From the NCBI GenBank assembly GCA_043797615.1, contig JAZDPK010000069.1, forward strand, positions 1 to 25,627: a stretch of 25,627 bases of DNA, given 5' to 3'. Numbering within the stretch: position 1 is the stretch's first letter; each line of letters begins with the position of its first letter. The notes beneath the pieces were generated by a model, which made no database searches, was not told where the DNA came from, and saw nothing but the letters and a program-made list of their open reading frames with translations. The position numbers were made by a program, and so were the translations under genes. The DNA is from JAZDPK01 sp043797615 (GTDB lineage: Bacteria > Patescibacteriota > Patescibacteriia > UBA11705 > JABHMO01). Shown here one piece after another: positions 20,704-25,627 of this stretch.

Positions 20704-20732
20704 ATTATATCACAAATAATAACTGATGCGAA
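20704..20732 (-). promoter_or_regulatory. promoter of the solute-binding/pilin-like operon
   Basis: TTCGCA (20727-20732), 17 bp, TATAAT (20704-20709) with an extended TGA before the -10. Transcription would start about 3-5 nt before the ATG at 20694, implying a leaderless mRNA. Confidence 0.7.
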
Positions 20733-20806
20733 TGAACGCCGATGCAAATGCCGCGAATTAAATCGCCTTACGCATGAGTATCTAATGAGTTTCTCGTAGT
20801 TTAGCG

Positions 20807-20860
20807 CCTGCCTGCCGGCCGTGCTCCGCCATAGCAGCTACGCGACGGCGAGTAGGCAGG
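20807..20860. mobile_element. 54-bp palindromic insert, copy 2
   Basis: 53 of 54 positions identical to 12265-12318, with one G-to-A change in the inner hairpin. It lies between the operon promoter and the stop of the 20890 gene. The flanks do not resemble those of copy 1, and no target duplication is seen. Confidence 0.9.
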
Positions 20861-20889
20861 TTTCTAATTTGCGTGGTTTCGCGTTTTCT

Positions 20890-21150
20890 CTAGCTCCAAT
20901 CTCCGCTCAATAAGTCTTTGATCTTCTTCAATTTCAACGCATATCGTATGAACAAAATTGCGAAATACAAACTAACGATCGTGATGATGAAGAAAAACAG
21001 GCTCGCCAGCACGAAAAGCGCCTGCGGGTAAAGCCAAATAAGAACGCCGAGCGTGCTCCAGATTATCGCGTGCAAGAAGAAATAAACGACAAACCAGATC
21101 AAGGTGCCGCGGACGTGGTGATAGAAATGCTTGAGGAAATTGAATGGCAT
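20890..21150 (-). CDS. small two-helix membrane protein, unknown function
   Basis: 86 residues, two hydrophobic segments (about 17-40 and 43-68), a His-rich N-terminus (KHFYHHVRG) and a Lys-rich C-terminal tail. No family recognised. It does not share the WMTAGG loop of the neighbouring operon and has no cleavable signal. The composition and position between real genes support it as coding. Confidence 0.65.
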   Translation of the reverse strand: MPFNFLKHFYHHVRGTLIWFVVYFFLHAIIWSTLGVLIWLYPQALFVLASLFFFIITIVSLYFAILFIRYALKLKKIKDLLSGDWS

Positions 21151-21193
21151 AGTGTTTCTATATAAAACTGACTTAAAAAGTTAAATTATTAAC

Positions 21194-21252
21194 ATCTACC
21201 TGACTTTAGTCAGCGATTTCAAGGTATCACTTTCCGACTCAAGTCGGGTGGA
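21194..21252. repeat. inverted-repeat element, CCACCCGACTT family, copy 3
   Basis: Arms at 21194-21213 and 21233-21252 match at 16 of 20 positions. The right arm carries AAGTCGGGTGG as in the copy at 7529. It lies in the leader of the 20890 gene. Confidence 0.7.
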
Positions 21253-21267
21253 TTTTAATTCTATCAT

Positions 21268-21296
21268 ATTATACCAGATTATTCTTCTTTTTGAAA
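21268..21296 (-). promoter_or_regulatory. promoter candidate for the 20890 gene
   Basis: TATAAT (21268-21273) with extended TGG and a weak -35 TTTCAA (21291-21296) at 17 bp. The block around the -10 (TATTATACCAGA on the plus strand) is shared with the smc promoter. Confidence 0.4.
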
Positions 21297-22040
21297 CAGG
21301 ACGAACGAAAAATAATAATGCCCTTTTATCGAAGTTATAAAATTGAACTTGTGCGCCTCCTTTTTCACCAATTCAAAACCGTTTTGCTTTATAAAATCAA
21401 TCTGCTTGTCAACCTTGTCTTGAATTACCGCCAACAACAGGCCGCCGCGGCTTGATTTTTGTTTTATCGTTCTTAAACAATCGACATTGTCGGCACTATA
21501 ATCGTTACTGTCCAAAATATTGGACACGTATACCAAATTAAAATAATTATCCGGGAAACTTTTCAGTTTTTCGGAAAAATCGCCGGCGATAAATTTTATT
21601 TTTCCCAATTGGGCGCGCATGGCTTCGTATTTTTCTTCGTTTTGCAGGTAAATAAGATATTCGTTAATTTGTTTTAAATGACAAAAACTTTCATTATAGA
21701 AAAGATTGGATTTTTTCAGGGTTTTAATCAAAGGAGAAGCGCCGGCGCCGCGCAACATGCTTTCAAAAGGAATAATTTTCCGCGGCGCCGGCGCGTTCAA
21801 GAACTTTTCAAAAATTTCTTTTTCATTTTTCAAAAACAATCCTTCAATCTCCGCAAAGTTAAAACATTTGAACAGCATTTTCTTAAAATCAACAACCGCC
21901 TCGGCCATCGGCTTCTTGTCGCATAAAATTATTTCTTCAAGATTCAAAAAGTTCAAAAGATTAAACGCGAAATCCCCGCTGCCGCCGATCGCGAAGACTT
22001 TTTTTATTTCCTTTTGCAAACAATTCAAAAAACCGGCCAA
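21279..22040 (-). CDS. SAM-dependent methyltransferase-like protein (start uncertain)
   Basis: 253 residues from a TTG. Rossmann-type signatures: VFAIGGSGDFAFNLL near the N-terminus as a SAM-binding loop, then EEIILCDKKP (acidic residue after strand 2), KIKFIAGDFSEKL, and YFNLVYVSNILDSND. The pattern recalls the DUF3419 / 3-amino-3-carboxypropyl-transferase group, but this is tentative. The frame stays open upstream to a TAA at 22104-22106 and reads FRQQDNRVWFFTNERLAGFL, which looks like genuine protein, yet offers no ATG, GTG or TTG before 22040. So the start is non-standard or the 5' end was lost. Residues about 83-101 are encoded within a long GC-rich inverted repeat (21739-21794). Confidence 0.65.
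   Translation of the reverse strand: MAGFLNCLQKEIKKVFAIGGSGDFAFNLLNFLNLEEIILCDKKPMAEAVVDFKKMLFKCFNFAEIEGLFLKNEKEIFEKFLNAPAPRKIIPFESMLRGAGASPLIKTLKKSNLFYNESFCHLKQINEYLIYLQNEEKYEAMRAQLGKIKFIAGDFSEKLKSFPDNYFNLVYVSNILDSNDYSADNVDCLRTIKQKSSRGGLLLAVIQDKVDKQIDFIKQNGFELVKKEAHKFNFITSIKGHYYFSFVLFQKEE
21739..21794. repeat. 14-bp perfect inverted repeat inside the methyltransferase-like gene
   Basis: GCGCCGGCGCCGCG (21739-21752) is the exact reverse complement of 21781-21794, across a 28-nt loop. It is far more GC-rich than the gene around it, keeps the frame, and may be a second palindromic element inside a coding sequence. Confidence 0.75.
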
Positions 22041-22151
22041 TCTTTCATTGGTGAAGAACCAGACGCGGTTGTCTTGTTGTCTAAATATATGTATTATTCG
22101 TATTTATTTGTAAATTTGTATATATGTACCGATTCGTAATTCGTAACGGCA

Positions 22152-22880
22152 TTACATTTCCACGATGAACCTGAACCCAAGTATCGTGCTCCAATAATTT
22201 TCCGGATCCCACCCGATCACCCCGCTCGACAAATGCCCGCCGGCCAAATGGCAATCATTACCATACTTATCTTCAAACCATTCCCATGTTTTCGTCGTCG
22301 CCCACTGCGGATAAAACGCGTTCGCCATATAATTCCATTCGATAAACCGCGGCAATCGGACAATTCCGTTTTTAACTTGAAGAATATCGGCGGCAAACGG
22401 TTTTAATTTATCAATGTCGTTAATATTCAAACAAAAGCGAGAACCAAAGCCTTCATTGTGTAAAATTTCTTTTAAATAATCGTTATCATATTGTTGTTTT
22501 TCGCTTTTTTTAAAGTCTACGCCAAATATTCTTAATAACTTGGCTTCGTTTTTATTTATCCATAATCTTTTTCTTTCCGGTTTGTTCCGCGAATCAACAA
22601 GAACCCATTTGCCCGGCAAAAAAACCGCTGCGGCCGTGATTTTGCGATCTTCAACCTTGTCATAAAAAACCTTTTCCGGCCGGTCTTTCCATTTTTCCAA
22701 ATTCAAATCTTCTTTCATTTCCACGCGCGGCAAAAAATGCAGATCGAAAAACAGCGATTGCCAGCGCTCGACGTGTTTTTCCGTAATCCATTCGGGCAAA
22801 GGTGGCACGATTATCTTTTCGGTATTAAAAAAAAGATTGATTGATTCCTGTTCTTGCTTAATAATGTCATTGATAGTCAT
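22152..22880 (-). CDS. hypothetical cytoplasmic protein, unknown function
   Basis: 242 residues from the ATG at 22878-22880 (MTINDIIKQEQES). The frame is open further to 22985, but the promoter at 22893-22921 predicts transcription starting about 6 nt before this ATG, so upstream starts are unlikely. No signal peptide or membrane segment. Rich in Trp, Tyr and charged residues (PEWITEKHVERWQSLFFDL, GKWVLVDSRNKPERKR, HLAGGHLSSGVIGWDPENYW). The last block, with many aromatic and Gly residues, may be a binding loop. No family recognised. Divergent from glmS. Confidence 0.75.
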   Translation of the reverse strand: MTINDIIKQEQESINLFFNTEKIIVPPLPEWITEKHVERWQSLFFDLHFLPRVEMKEDLNLEKWKDRPEKVFYDKVEDRKITAAAVFLPGKWVLVDSRNKPERKRLWINKNEAKLLRIFGVDFKKSEKQQYDNDYLKEILHNEGFGSRFCLNINDIDKLKPFAADILQVKNGIVRLPRFIEWNYMANAFYPQWATTKTWEWFEDKYGNDCHLAGGHLSSGVIGWDPENYWSTILGFRFIVEM

Positions 22881-22892
22881 ATTTACAAACAA

Positions 22893-22921
22893 ATTATAAC
22901 TCTTTTTCATTGTATTTTCAA
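22893..22921 (-). promoter_or_regulatory. promoter of the 22152-22880 gene
   Basis: TTGAAA (22916-22921), 17 bp, TATAAT (22893-22898). The start codon at 22880 is about 6 nt downstream of the predicted transcription start; no Shine-Dalgarno could fit. Confidence 0.7.
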
Positions 22922-22973
22922 TTATTCGCCTAGTTTTTCGGTTTTTACGTTTTTCCGTTTTTTCGTTTTCTTT

Positions 22974-23001
22974 TTGACACCGCAATCAACCGTGCTATTA
23001 T
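22974..23001 (+). promoter_or_regulatory. promoter of glmS
   Basis: Perfect TTGACA (22974-22979), 16 bp, TATTAT (22996-23001) with an extended TGC. The ATG at 23019 is only about 11 nt from the predicted start, without a Shine-Dalgarno. Confidence 0.75.
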
Positions 23002-23018
23002 CAATGCAGAACAAAACT

Positions 23019-24842
23019 ATGTGCGGAATAATCGGCTATGTCGGCAAGAATCAAGCTTATCCGATTCTGATCGACGGATTGAAGCGGCTCGAATACCGGG
23101 GATACGACTCGGCCGGTTTTGCCATTTTAAATGATTTGATTGAAACGGAAAAATCCGTGGGCAAAATTTCATTATTGGAACAAAAGGTCAACGGACGGGA
23201 AATAATCGGCAACCTGGGCATCGCCCACACGCGCTGGGCAACGCACGGCTGCCCGACCGAAGCGAACGCGCACCCGCATTCCGACTGCTCCGGCAAAATC
23301 TGGCTCGCGCACAACGGCATCATTGAAAATTACAAATCCTTGAAGGATTATCTGGAGAAAAAAGGCCACAAATTCAAATCCGAAACCGACAGCGAAGTGA
23401 TCGCTCATCTTTTGGAAGAAATTTACGAAGGCGACATCACCAAAACCGTTATCAAAGCGAAAGAACTGCTGAAAGGCGCGTACGGGCTGGCGATAATCCA
23501 TCAGGACGAACCAGGCAAATTAGTCGCGGCCAAGCTGGGCAGCCCGCTGGTCATCGGCCTTGGCATGGACGAAAATATCATCGCGTCCGACGTTTCAGCC
23601 ATCATCAGATACACGAAGCAAGTTATTTATTTGAACGACGGCGAAGTGGCGGAAATCAAAGAAAACAACATTGAAATCTACAATCCGCAAAGCCAAAAAG
23701 TGGAAAAAGACATTCAGAAAATCGAATGGGACATCGAACAAGCGGAAAAAAACGGCTTTGACCACTTCATGCTGAAGGAAATTTTCGAACAGCCGGAAAC
23801 GATCGCCAACGCCATCCGCGGCAGGCTCATTATCAAAGACGGTAAAGCGCGGCTCGGCGGACTGAACAGCGTCGCGGAAAAATTGCGCAACATTAAAAAA
23901 ATTTTCATCGTTGCCTGCGGCACGGCGCATTACGCCGGCAAAATCGGCGAATACATGATTGAAGAATACGCCGGAATACCGACGGAAGTGGATTTTGCCA
24001 GCGAATTCCGCTACCGCAAAACGCCGATCGGCGAAAACACCGCGGTCATCGTGATGAGCCAATCCGGCGAAACCGCGGACACCTTGGCGGCGGTGCGCGA
24101 AGCCAAAGAAAAAAACGCGTTAACATTAGGAATCGTGAACGTTGTCGGCTCGACGATCGCGCGGGAAACCGAAGCCGGCGTTTACAACCACAGCGGGCCG
24201 GAAATCGCGGTCGCTTCGACCAAAGCGTTCGTTTCGCAACTCGCCGTTTTGGCGCTCATCACCATTCTTCTCGGCCGCCAGCGCGAAATGTCCGTGGCGA
24301 CCGGCAAGCGGATCGGCGAAGAAATAAGCTTGTTGCCGGAAAAAATAAAAAAAATTCTTGCCCAGAGCGAATCGATAAAAAAAATCGTTGAAAAATATTT
24401 GTGTTATGAAAATTTCGCCTTCCTTGGCCGGAAATACAACCATCCAGTGGCTTTCGAAGGCGCACTTAAGTTGAAAGAACTTTCATACGTGCACGCCGAA
24501 GGATTCGCCGCCGGCGAAATGAAGCACGGCCCGATCGCGGTGATCGACGCCGGCTTTCCATCCATTTTCATCGCGCCGGAAGACAGCGTTTTTGAAAAAA
24601 ATTTCAGCAACATCGCCGAAATCAAAGCGCGGAGCGGCAAAGTGATCGCCATCACCACCGAAGGCAATGAAAAATTGAACGGCGTGGCCGACGACATCAT
24701 TTACATTCCGAAAACATTGGAAATGCTGACGCCGATTTTATCGACAATTCCGCTGCAACTGTTCGCCTACTATTTCGCTGTCCTGCGCGGGAAAGATGTG
24801 GATAAGCCAAGAAATCTGGCCAAGAGCGTGACGGTGGAATAA
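23019..24842 (+). CDS. glmS: glutamine--fructose-6-phosphate aminotransferase (isomerizing)
   Basis: Makes glucosamine-6-phosphate from fructose-6-phosphate and glutamine, the first step to UDP-GlcNAc and peptidoglycan. 607 residues, the usual length. The chosen ATG gives MCGIIGYVG, in which Cys2 is the N-terminal nucleophile of the glutaminase; the earlier open frame cannot be used because Cys must follow the first Met. Glutaminase domain about 1-220 (RLEYRGYDSAGFA, HTRWATHG, LAHNGIIENY), then two SIS domains (VACGTAHYAGKI; SQSGETADTLAA; KELSYVHAEGFAAGEMKHGP) and the conserved C-terminal DVDKPRNLAKSVTVE. No glmS ribozyme could lie in the short leader. Closed by a terminator. Confidence 0.97.
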   Translation: MCGIIGYVGKNQAYPILIDGLKRLEYRGYDSAGFAILNDLIETEKSVGKISLLEQKVNGREIIGNLGIAHTRWATHGCPTEANAHPHSDCSGKIWLAHNGIIENYKSLKDYLEKKGHKFKSETDSEVIAHLLEEIYEGDITKTVIKAKELLKGAYGLAIIHQDEPGKLVAAKLGSPLVIGLGMDENIIASDVSAIIRYTKQVIYLNDGEVAEIKENNIEIYNPQSQKVEKDIQKIEWDIEQAEKNGFDHFMLKEIFEQPETIANAIRGRLIIKDGKARLGGLNSVAEKLRNIKKIFIVACGTAHYAGKIGEYMIEEYAGIPTEVDFASEFRYRKTPIGENTAVIVMSQSGETADTLAAVREAKEKNALTLGIVNVVGSTIARETEAGVYNHSGPEIAVASTKAFVSQLAVLALITILLGRQREMSVATGKRIGEEISLLPEKIKKILAQSESIKKIVEKYLCYENFAFLGRKYNHPVAFEGALKLKELSYVHAEGFAAGEMKHGPIAVIDAGFPSIFIAPEDSVFEKNFSNIAEIKARSGKVIAITTEGNEKLNGVADDIIYIPKTLEMLTPILSTIPLQLFAYYFAVLRGKDVDKPRNLAKSVTVE

Positions 24843-24859
24843 AAATTATTAAAAACAAC

Positions 24860-24890
24860 AACAGCCCGTTCAAGAGCTGTTTTATATTTT
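24860..24890 (+). terminator. terminator of glmS
   Basis: AACAGC (24860-24865) pairs with GCTGTT (24876-24881) and is followed by a T-rich tract, 18 nt behind the stop. Confidence 0.7.
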
Positions 24891-24934
24891 AAAAATTAAA
24901 TCGTTAAAATTTTGTCAATATCAAATAAAATAAA

Positions 24935-24961
24935 ACCGCCATACCTCACGGGATATGGCGG
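24935..24961 (-). terminator. terminator of the 24982 gene
   Basis: CCGCCATA (24936-24943) pairs perfectly with TATGGCGG (24954-24961). On the minus strand the stem is followed by TTTTATTTT. It lies 20 nt behind the stop. Confidence 0.85.
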
Positions 24962-24981
24962 CATAAGGATTGTTGTTGTCC

Positions 24982-25443
24982 TTATTGCGGACACATGTCC
25001 CGGCCAATCCAGCCGAGCAACGCGCCCGATTTTACCGAATGGATATAGAATCCGTCGACAGGCGAAACATACTGAAAAAATTTTCGCTCTCCTGGCTCGA
25101 GTTGAAAAACCGACTGGGTCAATTCGGCTCGCGCCTGGATCACGTGACGCACGCGAACAGGGAAATCATTGCGGTTTACCATTCGCGCTGCGTTCGGCCG
25201 CTCGAATATCCCGTCTCCGCATCCGCCGATCACCACCACTCCGCCGGAATTGCGGCCGTTTTGTTCTTCCATTCGTTCCATATCCGCGACGTAGATGGCA
25301 ATGTCACTGGCTGAAGGTGTGGGAAAATTCCTCTCATTTTTCTTATGAGTGCAGCTTAGCACCACAAAAAAAATAATGAAAAATATAATCGCTCCCACCA
25401 CTAAGACTATCGGCAAATTATCGCTGTTCATTAATTTCCTCAT
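24982..25443 (-). CDS. membrane-anchored exported protein, unknown function
   Basis: 153 residues. One N-terminal hydrophobic segment (about 10-30, ending FFVVLSC), then a hydrophilic linker and a compact domain (about 45-153). The Cys at the end of the segment could suit lipid attachment, but no clear lipobox is present. The domain has VVVIGGCGDG and, later, strand-like QSVFQLEPGERKFFQYV and GFYIHSVKSG, which resemble a small beta-sandwich. No family recognised. The start is fixed by AAGGAGG (25450-25456) 6 nt before the ATG, one of only two strong ribosome-binding sites in the window. It has its own terminator. Confidence 0.75.
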   Translation of the reverse strand: MRKLMNSDNLPIVLVVGAIIFFIIFFVVLSCTHKKNERNFPTPSASDIAIYVADMERMEEQNGRNSGGVVVIGGCGDGIFERPNAARMVNRNDFPVRVRHVIQARAELTQSVFQLEPGERKFFQYVSPVDGFYIHSVKSGALLGWIGRDMCPQ

Positions 25444-25456
25444 TTTAAGCCTCCTT

Positions 25457-25627
25457 GTTAAATAACAATTTTAAAATATTAAACTGCCTGAATTCGCATT
25501 TGAAGTCGAACACTTGCAAAATAAATAAATGGTTTTAAAATGAAAAAATATGAATAAAAAAAACCAAATGCTACGCGCATTTAAGTAAAAACGAACGAAA
25601 TGAAATTGCCGTTCTGTGGAATAAAAA
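25457..25627. other. AT-rich end of the window, nothing identified
   Basis: Spacer upstream of the 24982 gene. A weak TAATAT with TTCAAA at 17 bp could be its promoter, but neither box is convincing. No open frame or clear repeat. Confidence 0.4.

Noticed and set aside
22854..23018. Upstream extension of the glmS frame by 55 codons
   Set aside because: GlmS needs Cys directly after the initiator Met, and the glmS promoter lies inside this extension.
24912..25376. Plus-strand frame of 154 codons opposite the 24982 gene
   Set aside because: The minus-strand gene has a strong ribosome-binding site, a membrane anchor and a terminator; the plus frame has none.

Overview
The window looks like a chromosomal stretch of a Candidate Phyla Radiation (Patescibacteria) bacterium, probably of the Parcubacteria side. 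The grounds are compact genes with few accessory functions, a short SMC protein, a fused phosphoglucose/phosphomannose isomerase, a run of small TrbC/VirB2-type pilin-like membrane proteins, and AT-rich spacers full of short GC-rich palindromes. UGA is used as a stop (ruvC, the 7.1-kb gene, the solute-binding protein), so this is not a UGA-recoded CPR lineage. The lineage is inferred, not proven.

Layout. Positions 1-140 may be the end of an insertion sequence. pepT (240-1496, +) follows, with a classic Shine-Dalgarno and a terminator. A minus-strand tRNA cluster (1638-3325: Val, Ile, a broken Phe-like copy, Phe, Pro, Lys, Gly, in transcription order) has two tandem promoters. Next come smc, a small membrane protein on the plus strand, and a minus-strand block of PBP1A, a RimK-type ATP-grasp ligase, an N-formylglutamate amidohydrolase-like enzyme, ruvC and yebC. 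A bifunctional PGI/PMI gene lies on the plus strand. From 20.7 kb down to 15.6 kb on the minus strand lies the most distinctive locus: a lipoprotein solute-binding protein followed by seven paralogous pilin-like genes. A small membrane protein, a methyltransferase-like gene, a conserved-looking unknown gene, glmS (+) and a membrane-anchored unknown gene complete the window.

How the genes fit together. PGI/PMI can supply fructose-6-phosphate, GlmS turns it into glucosamine-6-phosphate, and PBP1A polymerises and crosslinks the resulting peptidoglycan. RuvC and SMC serve recombination and chromosome organisation, and YebC serves expression. The RimK-like ligase and the glutamate-hydrolase-like gene form a two-gene unit that could write and erase glutamate tails. 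The solute-binding protein and the seven pilin-like proteins appear to form one surface-exposed system, with no ABC permease, ATPase or T4SS motor gene nearby.

The main discoveries are: (i) the seven-paralogue operon; (ii) a nine-G tract in one paralogue that hides a 48-residue twin CX3C tail; (iii) short palindromic mobile elements, including a clean empty-site/filled-site comparison, an in-frame insertion in the PGI/PMI protein, insertions that broke a tRNA copy, and nested insertions; (iv) several genes whose promoter lies so close to the start codon that translation is probably leaderless.
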